64,000 bases of DNA, taken from the NCBI GenBank assembly GCA_012932865.1, contig SAXG01000114.1, forward strand, positions 29,560 through 93,559, read 5' to 3'. Below the pieces are notes generated by a model. It was not told the origin of the DNA. It made no database searches and worked only from the letters and a program-made list of their open reading frames with translations. Shown here one piece after another: positions 45,202 to 57,008 of this stretch (the stretch's first letter is position 1; each line of letters opens with the position of its first letter). This DNA comes from Amylostereum areolatum. Lineage: Eukaryota; Basidiomycota; Agaricomycetes; Russulales; Stereaceae. A program made the translations under genes and the position numbers.

Positions 45202-45862
45202 GTGCTCGTTGGACGCTATGTACAGCAATTTTCAATTGTCTTCTAGTAAACCGCCTTCAGTGTGACCATTTCCCTGGGCCACTGTGAACCTGGACGTTGT
45301 GACGAGCGCCAGGAACGGGCGAAGGACGTTTGCATCCATGAATAACCCCAGACACCCCCAGACACTGCAGGCGTCATTAGTACGCGTTATAGCAAAGTCC
45401 AAAGGCACCACCACCTGCCCCGACCCGGGAGCCTGCAAACACGCATCTCCATTAGTAGGTCAGTGCCGCATTTGCACGTCTGCGACAAACGCCGGTCACG
45501 AAGAGTCGAAGACAGACACCGGTGTCTCCGCCGATAGGCAGAGATCAAACTATAATGACCCGTGCCGCCATTTCAGAAATGGGTTATTCCGGTCCTTGAC
45601 TGCTCGTGTCACATACAGCCTCCACACACCGCACTTTGCACCGTGCCTACCGATGCTCTTTATCAATCTTTTCAAGACGGGTGCACCATGGGATAACGAT
45701 AGGGATTACCCATTGCGCACAGCGTGCACGTTTCGGGCCCATGGATAACAACTACCATAGTTGTGCCCCGGATTTGGCGCGCCACCGAAGACCGTCAATC
45801 CTCTTAGTTCGTGAAGAAACATAGGCGCAACCAAGAGCTATCGATCCTCCAAGTGACTTAGA

Positions 45863-46075
45863 GAGCATCCGCCAGATACGTCCAACGCGCACCAGTCAAC
45901 TGTACCCCTCTCCAATGGCAACGCTTTGGGCCCGAGAACAGATCGTGACGCCCAGGGCACATTGGATGGATCTTGGCTCGCGAAACTGCCCTTTCGAATA
46001 ATCACCTGGAGGCTGGGAGTACAGAATGTTGGAAAGTTGTCCCTCGTCCGGTTGGGATGAATCTGATTGACGTAA
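45863..46075 (-). repeat. Segment duplicated in inverted orientation at 25790-25990
   Basis: It lies within a 99-codon minus-strand frame (46195-45896, without an ATG) that reads naturally (PSKKPPLRQSDSSQPDEGQL..), so it may be an exon of an unresolved gene. The other copy lacks the frame. Confidence 0.6.
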
Positions 46076-46678
46076 AGGCGGTTTTTTGCTAGGACCACAG
46101 CCCGGCAGTTGATACCCCAAAAATTGTGGTGGAAGAAGAGCCGAAGAGAATGGAGCGAGTATGGGGTGATGTCGTCTCTCGTAGCCAGACTTCAAACAGA
46201 AGATAAAGTCGTTCTATGGTGATGGCCGATGGAAGTCAAAAACAAACCGAGCGTCACTCGCAGCCGCACGCCTTGGCGTCTGCGCTCTTTCTTCCCACCC
46301 ACCACCCTAAAATCTCTACTTTCGTCGGCGCATCCAACGTTCCATGTTCGCGCATCTTATAGTACCGTCACTGAAGTTTAAATTTGATGCCACTGTTACC
46401 CTTTGACGACCTAAATCTTGGGTGCGGTATACTCCGCGTGCCGCCGCGCTTTGCCATTGGCCCATTTCGTGTCCGTTGGTCCGTTTCTCAGCGTCGACGG
46501 CCCCAAAGACGTGACAATGGGGAGCATTGTACTCTTTACCTCTGGTGAACCACTTTCCCGTTGCATTTATACTCATACCCCCCTCTGAGCATCCCTTTCG
46601 CTTTTTTGTCTCCGTCTCGCTCATCATCCCTATCACCGTTCGTCTGCCGCACACCCGACCTCCTCAATCCATTCCACT

Positions 46679-47522
46679 ATGACGACTATCCCCCACCCCG
46701 CGAACAGCCCCGTGACAAAGGCGTGGCATCTATATCTTCAGGGGCTAAGCTCTCCAAGTTTGATTCACGCTGCGGTCGATATTGATCCTCACACCCTCCC
46801 TAGCGTGAAGGCGGCGCAAAAAGCTCACAAGAACGCTCTTCCCACCGAAGCGGGTCTGCAGACTCCAGGCGGTGTCTATGAGACCGTCGTCCACGACATC
46901 CTCGCAGCGCTCCGTGACGATCACAACCTCCACGTCGTCGTTGTTTATCGTTGTGAGCTGGCGGCGAAGTTATCAAAAGCTTGGTGCGATTTCGATGTGC
47001 GCGTCGCGGATAAGCTGCTGAATCTCATTCATTATAATACCCGAACCGTGCTGCCTGCGATGATGGATAACGCGGGATGGGCCTACGTCTGCATGGAGTG
47101 CGACATCGACACCTGCGCGCGCAACATGCGGCCCCGGCCAGACAGGACTTGGCGCGAAATGGTGCGTTTTCGAGTGGTGCACGGCCGGCATACGGGTCTG
47201 ATCCCCCCTAATCCAGATAGACCATCTCGCGAAAGAACACAACGAGCCGACCGCGGAGCAGCCGTGGCGGCTGCTCGACGACGACGAGACGACCCTTGTG
47301 GAGAAACATCCCTGGATGAGGGCCTCTCAGGCGACGGCGGACTGCTCGTGCTTCTGGGACTCGGTTTCTGGCGCGAACAGGCTCTACCTTACGACTCTGC
47401 CTCCGCGGGACGGCGGTGGCGTCGTGAGGGGGGCTTGCCCGATCCCGATGCCACTGGATGATTGGGAGAACACGCTGCGGGACTGGACTTTCTTTGGGCA
47501 TGACATGGGTTGCGCGATGTAA
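46679..47522 (+). CDS. Uncharacterised globular protein, two exons
   Basis: Exon 1 46679-47161 and exon 2 47217-47522 join in phase (161 plus 101 codons and a stop). It starts MTTIPHPANSPVTKAWHLYL. It is a folded-looking protein of mixed composition with a central Cys motif CMECDIDTCARN and a C-terminal ADCSCFWDSVSGANRLYLTT. The clustered cysteines could bind metal, but this is inference. No family recognised from sequence. A truncated, transposon-split pseudogene copy lies at 24373-25440, which shows that the gene belongs to a duplicated segment and that this copy is the intact one. Confidence 0.75.
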
Positions 47523-47983
47523 TCCGGCGAGTTTTCGATGTATTTTCGTTTCGTTTCTGATTGTATCAAATGTGCGCTCGGCCTTGATGCAGTCAGTGAA
47601 TAGGAGGTCCAGGAGCGGCGTCCGCAAACACAAAAAAATGACCTCGGGTAACCCGAGAGGGATTCTCTACTATTGGGGACCACTGAACTCACTTGTTGTC
47701 CCCCGCATCCGCGCGCTGCGACGTTCGACTGACGGCGTCATCAGGCACTCTCACCAAACAACAGTTCAATCTCGCCACGACAATACAATCTGGATAGAAG
47801 ACCTATCTTCTCGCTTTGACATATCACGCGATGCGAGGAGCGAAAAGAGAGCGCGGTGGCACAGCAAGGGTGAGGCCTGCGGCTTGTCTAAAGAACAACT
47901 TCCTTGTCACGACAGACAAGGGCAGCTCTACGTCTCCCTTGGGGGAACTAGAATAGATGCGGCTTGCCGAATCCGAGGCATGA

Positions 47984-47990
47984 TATAAAT
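47984..47990 (+). promoter_or_regulatory. TATA box of the 48052 gene
   Basis: TATAAAT about 65 bp before the ATG. Confidence 0.6.
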
Positions 47991-48051
47991 TGCTACTCCA
48001 ATCCTCATGACCTCAGCTGTCTATCCTTCTTCGCTCAGCCGGCCTCTCACC

Positions 48052-48672
48052 ATGGAAAACAGTCCCTCTCTTCGTCGATTTAGGCGGTCCAGATACCTGG
48101 GGCTCACTGGGAGAAGCATACGTACGCCGCGCGGTACGTGAATATAGCAGCAAAGATTGCACGCACGACCGATTGCTGAACGTGCGATGTCAGGCTCCAC
48201 TGCGAGAATTCTGCTTCGCTTTCCGACCGCGTCTATCATCGGGCACGATGCACGGTCGCGAAGACCACCACGCTACATCAAGAAAGGAGGATACGTGGTC
48301 CGCGACGTGATGTCCGACGAGGTAGACGAGTTCTTCGCCGCCGCCGTCGACGATCTCTCCGAGTGGCCCAAGAAGAAACGCAACAGCAAGTCCCGCTCGC
48401 GTTCACTCCCTGAATCTGGAGAGGCGTGCAAGGACGAGGAGAACCCTCTTGTGCTTCCTTGCGACGAGGGCCGTGACATCAAACCGATTCCTTCGCTGCT
48501 CGATACTCGCGCAGCTGAGTTTCGGGGCGACGATTTCTCTGCTGCTGAGGAGAGGCTCCTGGGCGCACACGAGGTAGCGCTGCGGGACTTCATCAAAGCG
48601 AGGAAGCGCCTCGAAAAATCTGCGCGCAAACTCGAGGACTTCCTGGCTAGCAGTCGCCGGCGAAGGAGATGA
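48052..48672 (+). CDS. Orphan basic protein with C-terminal coiled coil
   Basis: Exons 48052-48133 and 48194-48672 join in phase, giving about 185 residues. The N-terminus is strongly basic (RRFRRSRYLGLTGRSIRTPR). The middle is acidic with DEVDEFFAAAVDDLSEWPKK. The end is a charged helix (AEERLLGAHEVALRDFIKAR) likely to form a coiled coil, closing with five arginines. TATA box 65 bp upstream. No family recognised. Confidence 0.7.
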
Positions 48673-49116
48673 GGTCTTGGGTGGTTCCAAATTTACAGAT
48701 ACCCCGACCTATGCGACGATTATGCTACAGTATGCTATATTATGATATCTATGCCAGTATGAGTTCCTATGATTACTATACCGTGCGCGCGTCGAGTCCT
48801 GCATGCCCTGAGTCACTGCCAGTCGAGGATGAATCGGACAGATGAGGCTGAGGATCGCGTTCGGGACAGCGTACCGTCGCCTATGAGTCTAGCATGATGT
48901 AGATAGTAAATTTTGAACAAGCTTACTGCCATATGAACCGTTCGGTGGCGTGAAATTCTGAGATCCTCCGACTCATCCTCGAACGACGAACGGAAGAGAC
49001 TCACTTCTCACCCCAAGGTCACGTGAATGGGCCTTGCCGACGGCTCTCCCGTCAGGCTCCGGTCAGGCTCCTGAGTCCCGACATTCGACAACCTTCACCC
49101 TAACTCATGGTCTACA

Positions 49117-49142
49117 CTAGCAGATACCCGTGCTTCGCACGG
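49117..49142 (-). mobile_element. Possible Helitron 3' terminus
   Basis: On the minus strand a perfect 6-bp stem hairpin CCGTGC-GAA-GCACGG is followed 7 bp later by CTAG and then T, the arrangement of a Helitron 3' end (hairpin, CTRR, insertion before T). The element would extend to the right. The matching 5' TC end was not identified and no Rep/helicase frame is present. Confidence 0.35.
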
Positions 49143-49801
49143 CATGTTTCAATGCAAGAACCTCTGGAGAACAAATTATCATATTCATAAGGTTCACAGT
49201 CCCGTTATGCCCGTGGGCCAGTACCCACCGTCGCATGCAACTTCTTCCCGTTCCTCCTCCTCCCGTGGGCCTGCTCCCCCCGTGGGCCAGTGCCCCCCCT
49301 CCCCCTATTGTTGACAGCCCCGCCTCTGCACCCTTCATTTATTGCGTAGCCCTGGAATGGAGCTACCGGCCTCTATGGCCCCCTCCCCCTCCTGCCCTGA
49401 ACCCCTTGTTGCCTTTCTCTACTTAATATTATGGGTTAGGAATTTCCCCACGCCGCTAACCCTAACCCCATCACCCACACTGGTACCCATTCGGGTTCCC
49501 CCTTAGCCCGTGCTTGTTTTGTAGTAGATTTGAATAAAAATGTACTTTTGACCGAAAACGTCTAAAATAAGCGAAAGAGTAGCCAAGAAACATTGCGAAG
49601 CCGAGTCGCCGACCACAGGGTCCCGCGCCTAGTTTGGCAGCCCGACCCGTACTCACTTGAGTAAACACATATGTATTACCCGTGCTATTTATTCTCCAGT
49701 GGCTTGGGCATTGGTTATGCAAAAAGAGTAGTACAGACGTTGCTGGAATGTTCGAGAAATGACTGACACTCGGCTACGCGCACGCATCTCACGGATGAGC
49801 T

Positions 49802-49826
49802 TAGATAGATAGATAGATAGATAGAT
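49802..49826. repeat. TAGA tetranucleotide microsatellite
   Basis: About six copies of GATA/TAGA. Confidence 0.9.
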
Positions 49827-50376
49827 TCTGATTTTATAGTAGTACTCAGGCCGTTTACGGCCTATATGGATGAGCTTTGTGTTTGTCTTATGTCTTATGT
49901 CACGTGACACAAACGGGTTCCTTTATATTATTAAGGATACGTAGTGCGTTGGCCCCCCAACGTCCACCCACTTCGCGCGCGTTGAAGGGCCTGAGCTCAC
50001 CCCGTTACACAGTTTCGACACCCTCAGAGCCTTGCGCCGGCATCAATGGCACACCTTCTACAGCCCGCGAAACACCTCCAAAGCTTGATGCCTTTGACAA
50101 GACAACACTCACGTCTTCCTCGCTTTGACAACACTGCTGGACAAGCCGCATCCGCCGCGCCCGAGCCCTGACCCTGCGCGTTCGAACGTTGAACGGGCGC
50201 CCGTGGCACGACGACCGAACGGCGAACGTGAAGGAAACTCTAACCGCGGTTGGCGTGCGCGACGGTTGTCCCACAGTCGAAAGAAGAAGACGAAAAACAA
50301 TCCGGTGATGTTCTCGATGAACAAGCACGGGCTGACGAGGCCCCGGGCGAGGTCAGAGGGTCCCGTCTTTCTGAGG

Positions 50377-50384
50377 TATAAATT
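50377..50384 (+). promoter_or_regulatory. TATA box of the 50458 gene
   Basis: TATAAATT about 80 bp before the ATG. Confidence 0.65.
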
Positions 50385-50457
50385 CGCGCCTCGTCGTCCT
50401 CGTCGACCCGTCACCTCACATACTACCATACCAACAGCCTTTCTGCCTCTCCTGGAA

Positions 50458-51785
50458 ATGGTGAACACGCGCGGGCAACGTGGGGACGGGTTTTGGAAGC
50501 GAGGAAGGGATGATTATGATTATGGATCCCGTCACTGGACGGGAGAGCGCGGGGACGGGGAACGGAATTGGAGGGGGGGCCGTGGAGGCGGAGGGGGATG
50601 GGCGAACACGAAGAGGAGAAGGAGGCCGAAGAAGGACACTGGTACGTCCCACCCCGCACCTACGACGGTCGTGCCAAAGACCGACCCGTGTCCCAGGCGT
50701 CGTGGTTATCCACTTCACGCGCGAGAACTTCGACAGGAGATGGATCCCCGACCTCAGCCTCCCCCGCCGCCCGTCCTCCTCCTCCTCCTCCGCTCCTAGC
50801 CCGCCTACGATGCCGAGGGCCATGGCTCTGGCTCTGGAAGCCGCGGCGCGCACTGGCAAGGACGCCGGCACGTCAAGCAGCCATCGGGGGCAGGGTTCGC
50901 GTGCAGGGCGCATACCGCCCGAACCCGAACCCGAACCCGCTGCGAAACCGGACGAGGTCAAGAAAGAAGGACGCGAGGCGACGGTCCCTCGCGCGGGGTT
51001 CGACCTGCTCACGACCACCGATCGGGGCTCTGGCGTCCCTCCGTATATTGCACGTCCTGCGCGCGGTGTTCCCCTCATTAGAGAGTCCCCAGGCTCCCAT
51101 GGTCGTCCACGCCACCTGGACGGGTGCCCCCACGCCTCGTCTGCACAAAAAAGTACGCTCTATAGTACTTCCTCTCTACCATATCATCGGGTACTGACCC
51201 GATGTCCTAATGCGTCTCTCGTACCACGTCTTAGCCCGCAGGACGCCGCGCGTCAATCCTGGGTGCTCGAGGTCGGTTCAGGCGCTGCAGCAGCATTCTG
51301 GGCAGGGTCCCGTCGCGCGCGTGTGGCAGCTGGACGGGTGCGGCTGTCCGAAGGGCTACAGCGACAGGGACGCGGCCCCCACCGCCGCTCGCAGTCGCAC
51401 GCACGACGCCCTCGCGCTCCCCGTCGACGAGGACGTCAAACCGGACATCTCGCTCCTAGATCCCCGGCGCGCGTCTGGCGCGGCCGCTCTGTCCGAGGAT
51501 GTGCCCATGCGCGACGTCCGTCCTCCCGGTGCGGACGGGGAGCGCGAGGACGTGAAGCCGACGCGGTCTGAGCTGCTCGATGCCGCGCGTCGTCCGTCGG
51601 GTACTGCGGCTGCATCTGAGGAGGAGGAGGAGGAGGCGCAGGGTGGCGGTGGGCAGCAGGTTGAGCCTGCGACTGGTCCGACCGCCGCCGACGCTCGTCC
51701 AGCGGCCCACCGCGAACGGACTGCGCGGATGCTCGAGCAGAGCAGGCGAGCGCGCGCGCGTCAGATGCAGCGTCCTCGCGGCTAG
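50458..51785 (+). CDS. RGG-rich disordered protein, three exons
   Basis: Exons 50458-50641, 50697-51152 and 51235-51785 all close in phase, about 397 residues. The N-terminus MVNTRGQRGDGFWKRGRDDY then WRGGRGGGGG resembles RGG boxes that bind RNA. It is followed by a basic run KRRRRPKKDT and an ordered start of exon 2, VVVIHFTRENFDRRWIPDLS. The rest is low complexity, with a PEPEPEPA run, an acidic EEEEEE run and several VKP(D/T) or VKKE sites that could be SUMO acceptors (inference). It ends HRERTARMLEQSRRARARQM... No family recognised; a nuclear RNA- or chromatin-associated role is only a guess from composition. Confidence 0.65.
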
Positions 51786-52048
51786 ATGTCGCGATTGGGG
51801 CCCGTGACCGGGGACGTCGCCGAGTTCGTGCTCAGCAAGGTCCTGCTGTACCGAGTCCTGCGGCGACTCCGCTTGTAAGTACTTACAGCGGGTGTGTGAA
51901 TAAAGTATTATCATTATGCCATGCCTATGCGATGCGATACTGAACCGTGCCGAAACTGAATTATACGTGTCTCCCCACCCCGAGCTCGATAAATACTGAC
52001 GCTGAACTGACAAGAAACAGGCCATGGCCACAGCGCGCCGTCACCGCC

Positions 52049-52869
52049 TCACCAATCGTCCTCCCGAAAATCGTCCTCGAACACCCTCGAGCCCGAAAAC
52101 CCGTCGTCCTCGGCAGAATACGCCCTCTCCCCGCGGTACCGTCTCCCGCCCTCCCCGCCACCCTCGTCCTCCCGATACACCTCCCTCCACCGCCCGCTGC
52201 TCTCCCAGTCCTCCCCCTCCCGCATCCTCTCCTCGCCAAACCCCCGCGCACCCCCCGCGCCCTCCCTCCCAAACAGCCTCCTCAAATCGGGGCGTCCGCG
52301 CGCGGCCGACGCGGCGCGGTGCGTCCACGCGGGGATGGAGAGGCTGGACGCGGACGCGGGGCCGGGCGCGAGCGAGGACAGGTCGGGGTGGGACGAGGAC
52401 GGGGTGGAGCGGAGCGACTCCGACGCGGTCGTGTCCTCCGAGGGCGGCGGCGTGATCGTGATCGCGGGCAGGCGCAGGTGCGGCAGGCTGGAGCTGGACG
52501 CGTGCGTCGGCTCGCGCCGCGCGCCGGGCGACGCGGCCGGCGCGGGCGAGGACGCGGTGCGCGCGCGCGGCTTGAGGGGCTGGGCTTTCCATCCTGCGAG
52601 GAGCGCGCGGAAGAAGGACGGCGGGGCGGGCGGGGCGTCTGGGTGGGGAGGGGGAGGGTCGGAGTGGCGTTGGTTGGTTGGTGGCGGGGAGGGGGCTTAC
52701 CGTGGCGGAGGTCGGCAGAGCTTGAGGTCGGGCTTGGGGGCGGCGAGCCCGACGCGGCGCGCGTCGATCCGGACGGGCGCTGGTTGGATGGGGCGGAGGC
52801 GGAATTTGGGCGGGAGGGGCCGGTGGAAGCGCGGGGTGGCGACTGGGCGGAGGGGTCGTGTGCGCTCAT
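52049..52869 (-). CDS. Disordered protein with acidic/aromatic C-terminus, two exons
   Basis: Exon 1 52869-52701 (MSAHDPSAQSPPRASTGPSR..) and exon 2 52593-52049 join through a GTAAGC..GCAG intron in phase, about 237 residues. Ser/Pro-rich with an ordered core SSLPHLRLPAITITPPPSED and a C-terminal charged repeat-like tail (GEDWESSGRWREVYREDEGG, FEDDFREDDW). No family recognised. It is convergent with the 50458 gene (about 260 bp apart). Confidence 0.6.
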
Positions 52870-53740
52870 CGATCGTGATGTGTATGATGCGTGCGTTGCG
52901 CGCTCCGAGGTCTGCACGCAAAAAAAAGCAAAAGTGAAAGGCTCTTCTCTTCTCCCTCCGCACGAGCGACGGTTTCGTTTGCTGGGATGGGCGAGAGCGG
53001 TGCGACGTGTCGCAGGCCGTCCCTCCGCGGTATATATACGCGCTCCGAACGCGCTTAGCTGGGAAGAGAGCCCGTCGACGTGCGCGCGAATCGAAACCCG
53101 AAACCGAATCTCGAAGGGATCAAAGGGGGCTTGGGATTGGGGGCAGCCGAGGCAGATGGGGGGGCGCGTTCGATGATGGGGCTGTCAGTGCTCATGGAGA
53201 TGAAGGCGAGATGAAGACATGCCACCGCCGTGCGCGGACGGGGTGGGCCACAGCTCGCGGATGGCTCGCCGGATCGTCGCGTCGTGTCGGGGGCAAGTGA
53301 ATCACGGGGGGGTCAGCGCATACGTCAGTGCTGTACAGGTGTCCAAAGGCTCGTTCCGGGGGCGGGCGACAAAGGCGCGCTTAAGGAGGAAGGGGGGGGG
53401 CCGCGTGGACGATGTGCAGCAAGCAGCGTGCAAAGATGGGATGAGGAATCGAGACGAAAGCGATTTTTTCATTTGGCGGGATCGGCGCGGGCGGAGGCGC
53501 CCAGATGACTAAGAAGGTAGACTTACGGGTTGCCTATATTGCGATGGACGGCGAAAGCCTTTCGTCGTCGAGGGTGCGGGCGTTAGGGGGAAAGGGAGTA
53601 CATAGGGTGGGGTTTGGTAGTACATGCGCAATCCATCGAAACAAAACACTGGGAAGAAAAGGCGGCACCATCGCCCTCGCCCGGCGGAACCCTTGCAAGG
53701 CTCCTCAAAGCACACTGACACAGATCCTTGTCGACAGACC
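52870..53740. other. Intergenic
   Basis: No gene recognised. It contains the presumed promoter of the minus-strand gene at 52869. Confidence 0.35.
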
Positions 53741-54097
53741 TCACACGTCGGGAAGGTCCACGGTGCCCCTGCGCTTTGGCGACGGGGGCCTCTCGGGCGC
53801 GACCGCGGTTTGTTCCTTTTCGAATCCTGTTCGTATGTAGATCGCCGGCGGCGGCGCGTTACGGTGAGCTTTCGTTGTCCCGGCTCTGCCTCGCAGACTG
53901 GACAGGACTGCAGATCGCCCAAACGCCGGCGCGAAAACTCACCTTGCTGGGCTTGGGCCTGGTCGGCGGTAGGCGTGGCGAGCGGTGGGGGTACCATTAA
54001 GCGGCGCGTCGTCGTCCATCGCGACGTCCGTATCCATCTGCGTGGCGGCGGCATCGTCCGCCATCACGACGTCGGGATCGTTGTTCGAGGCGTTCAT
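53741..54097 (-). CDS. Small orphan protein with acidic N-terminus, two exons
   Basis: Exon 1 54097-53943 and exon 2 53897-53741 join across a 45-bp GTGAGT..CCAG intron, giving about 103 residues. It starts MNASNNDPDVVMADDAAATQ, has Asp-rich repeats VMADD/VAMDDD, then a basic middle RRPGPSPASLRGRAGTTKAH and ends PERPPSPKRRGTVDLPDV. The intron length is a multiple of three, but its first codon is an in-frame TGA, so it must be removed. A TATA-like GCATAAATAC lies about 95 bp upstream. No family recognised. Confidence 0.6.
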
Positions 54098-54190
54098 GGG
54101 TGGAAATAAGGGGCGGAGAGGTCAAAGGCTGGACAGGGCGGTGAAAGGGTGAAAGCGGGGGGAAGAAACGAAGGTCAGTTGAAGGGGGGT

Positions 54191-54200
54191 GTATTTATGC
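54191..54200 (-). promoter_or_regulatory. TATA-like box of the 54097 gene
   Basis: Minus-strand GCATAAATAC about 95 bp before the ATG. Confidence 0.5.
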
Positions 54201-54460
54201 GCCTCGGAGTCCCTTTGTCTCGAGGAAGCTTGGAGGTGGTGATGAGTACGAGCGGAGACAAAGGACGGATAGATACCGCGATTCCTCTCGTTGGCACGTT
54301 GGCAACGACGAACAATAACTTGGAAAGGGGTTCGCCGAGTTGATATTGTTAGGCGATCATTGGTTTCTAACGGGGCGCCGGCAATGTGAGGTGGTTCAAG
54401 TTCGGAGGGGACGATAGATGTTGTACGCGTGTATACCCAAACCAGTAGCTGGATTACGCA

Positions 54461-54554
54461 TCTCTGGTAGTATATCGGATTAGTACACGCGCCTGTCATC
54501 CCAAGATTGTTTGTTGGACCGCGCGAGAGCGGGGTTCGACTCCCCGCCAGGGAG
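54461..54554 (+). tRNA. tRNA-Asp (GTC) with a 21-bp intron
   Basis: Acceptor TCTCTGG pairs with CCAGGGA (one G-T pair), then the discriminator G. D-arm GTA..TAC contains GG. Anticodon stem CGCGC/GCGCG; the anticodon GTC is at 54495-54497. The T-arm is CGGGG-TTCGACT-CCCCG. A 21-bp intron (54499-54519) lies at the standard place, one base 3' of the anticodon. The layout matches eukaryotic tRNA-Asp; a T-rich tract near 54590 would end transcription by RNA polymerase III. Confidence 0.88.
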
Positions 54555-55369
54555 GTCGTCCTTGCACAGGAATTGTGTTGGACTCTGGAGTCTTTCTTTT
54601 CTTGCTTTTTCCCTTGAATATTCACAATTTCAAATTATCAATTGTCCGTGGAATTTCAAGCGAGTGGTGGACTGAAGCCTGAGGCATTGAGGCCTGAGGC
54701 TGGACTTGGAGCTCCAGACCCTCAGTTGAGCTAGTCAGCCTGACCCGCATCCCGTCGCAAGGATAGTCCAAGCACAGTCGGCCAAAACCCGACACCGATC
54801 GAAGGAATAAACCATCCCATTCCGCTCCAAACTAAAAAGACGGGGACCAAAACTGTATACAGTACTTGTAAAATATGCTCGATGCTTGATGCGATGCGCA
54901 GGGGGGAGGGTGGGGGAGGGATCTGAGATATGTATGTACAATACTATTGTATATATAGAAAAAACCGAGACGAGATGAGGCGGAAAAGAGATGGATGAGA
55001 GGATGGATGGCGACGGGACGATTGTGTGCGAGGATGAAAGCGTGAATGGCGAGAGGTGCATGGTGCAGGGTGGAGATGGCGATGGCGATGGCGATGGCGA
55101 TGGAGGGTGAGCAAGAGGGGCGTGTGTAGGACCGATGGAAGGGACGAGAGGCGGGCGGAAGGGATTGAGCAAAGGATGTGTGGAGGTGTGGAGAGAGAGT
55201 GTGGAGCAGGATGTATGCGCGACTCTATATCGTCGACAGCGCACACCGACGCACGAACGGGGTTCTCCCAGGAAACCCCGGCCGGACGCGCCCCGCTCGC
55301 CTACGGGAGCCCTCCCTGTACGCGCACAGACCCGACCAAACGCAAAGGGCGGGCACCCCCGCCCCTCCC
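54555..55369. other. Intergenic downstream of the cyclin gene
   Basis: No gene recognised. It includes a tandem-like GCCTGAGGC motif near 54670-54705 and a GGCGAT hexamer run at about 55075-55105. Confidence 0.45.
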
Positions 55370-57008
55370 TCACGCCCGCGCGCGCGCGCGCGGACTCGGA
55401 CTCGCCATCCGCACGTCGTCCTCGTCGTCGTCCTCGTCGGCCCCCTCCGCGCCCTCCTCCGCGTCCTCCTCGTCCGAATCCGCCGCGACGCTCCCGCTCG
55501 CGGTGCTCCACGCGGGCCGCACCGTCGGCTCCTCGTCCGTGCTCCCGCCCTCGGTCTCGGTCTCGGTGCCGCTGGCGGAGTAGGACGACTCGGAGGCGCT
55601 CGCGAAGGACTGGGTGGACGCGTGGTGCACGAGGCGCGGGTGCGGGTGGGGTCCGGGCGGGGGGTCCGGGTCGGAGAGCGCGGCGGGGAGCGAGGACGGG
55701 GAGGGCGGGACGGCGTTCGTGTGGGAGAAGAGGACGAGCTGCTCGGCGTAGTGCTGCATCTCGGCGTCGGAGATGCGCAGGCGGAAGTCGTTCAGGAGGA
55801 GGAACTGCAGCTCGAGCTGGTTGAGCTCGGACTGGGGCAGGCCGCCGACCTGGTGGGAAAGGAGGGTTAGGTTAGGGCGCTGCGTCTTTTGGGGGAATGA
55901 ATGGAATGGGTTGAATGGGGGGATGACGTGGTGCGGGGTTCTGGGCATCGGCGTGCATGGCGAGAACGAGGACGAGGACGGGGAGGTTCGAACGGCGTTT
56001 TCGAGGCTCGAGGCGTTACGTCACGGCCGAACGAAGGCAGAAGCGCGGGGGCATATGACGACCTCCGTCCTCGCGTGCCCGTGCGCGCCAACAGAGGGCA
56101 AGCAGAAAAAGGAAACGAAACAAGCGCGAACGAAGGCGTCGATGAAGGGGAAGTACCGCGAGCCCAAAGGCGGACGGAGAAAAAAAATTGGGGGGGGGGG
56201 ACGACGGAGTTCGGGGAGGGAAGTCGACGTACCTTCGCGTAGCGAGAATTGGTGTAGAAGACGTCGCTGAAGAACTTGCTCGCGACGGTGACGCCGGCGA
56301 TGACCAGCCGATGGACGTTGTACGAGTCGATGGACGAACCCGCGCCCGGTCGCCTCCGCGCTGAGCCTGGCCATGCGGTCAAAGTACACGAGCAGGGAGA
56401 GGAAGACATCGTTCGGGGCGGGGCAGTATTTGTGTATGCGCATGAGGTACGCGTGGAGGGAGATCGTGGGCACCGTGCGCGCGTGGAAGGTGAGCGGGGA
56501 GGGACGGCGTCGCGAGCGAGACGCGGGAGGCGGTGGTGAGGGTGTGCCAGATGGGCCGCGCGGAGAGCACGGAGAGCGAGAGCGCGGGCGGGTGGCTGTC
56601 GGCGGTGGCGGGGGAGGGTAATCGGTCGTTGGCCCGGGCGATCTGGTCGAGGAGGGAGGCGAGCAGGCGGAGGAGGTCCGGGGCAGGGTACGAGTGTATG
56701 TCCACCGGTCGACTGCTGCTGGCGATGGGGGGTGCGCTGGGGCCGTTGGCGCTGGGGACGGGCGGGGTCGGGGAGGACGCGGGTGGGGGTGCATCGCTCG
56801 CCGGGAGCAATGTGGAGGACGAGGAGGGGAAGGGTACGGGGGGGTGGGGCGCTGGCGGTCGATGAGGGTGAGGGTGGGGGTGGGGATGGGGATGGGGATG
56901 GGACGCCACGACGGGGGGTCTTGCGGAGGAGGACGTGCGGCGGGATATGGGGGGATGTGTGGGGGCGGGTGGGTGGATGGCGTCGTGGGAGGTGAGCAGG
57001 GCGAGCAT
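55370..57008 (-). CDS. PHO80-like (Pcl-family) cyclin, two +1 frameshifts
   Basis: Cyclin partner of a PHO85-type kinase. The N-terminus (ATG at 57008) is long and Pro/His-rich. The cyclin box follows: LTFHARTVPTISLHAYLMRI, KYCPAPNDVFLSLLVYFDRM, DSYNVHRLVIAGVTVASKFF, SDVFYTNSRYAKV, then after an in-phase intron (56232-55850) GGLPQSELNQLELQFLLLND and DAEMQHYAEQLV. The C-terminal tail is Ser/Glu/Asp-rich and ends PRARARA at 55370. Two single-base insertions break the frame: at about 56501-56503 (TCCCTCC where family members have TCCTCC, before LTFHAR) and at about 56332-56333 (GTCCATC where GTCATC is expected, before DSYN). Without them the cyclin box is complete. Its role would be phosphate or cell-cycle control, known for the family only. 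Confidence 0.88.

Larger units (their letters stand above)
48673..50457. other. AT-rich intergenic region with repeat debris
   Basis: No gene recognised. It holds a probable Helitron terminus (49117-49142), CCCGTGGGCC-type local repeats (about 49210-49300), a TAGA microsatellite and the promoter of the 50458 gene. Confidence 0.45.

Noticed and set aside
49436..49467. Telomere-like GGGTTAG and CTAACCCTAACCC
   Set aside because: Only two to three units in opposite orientations within unique sequence; far too short for a telomere or interstitial telomeric array.
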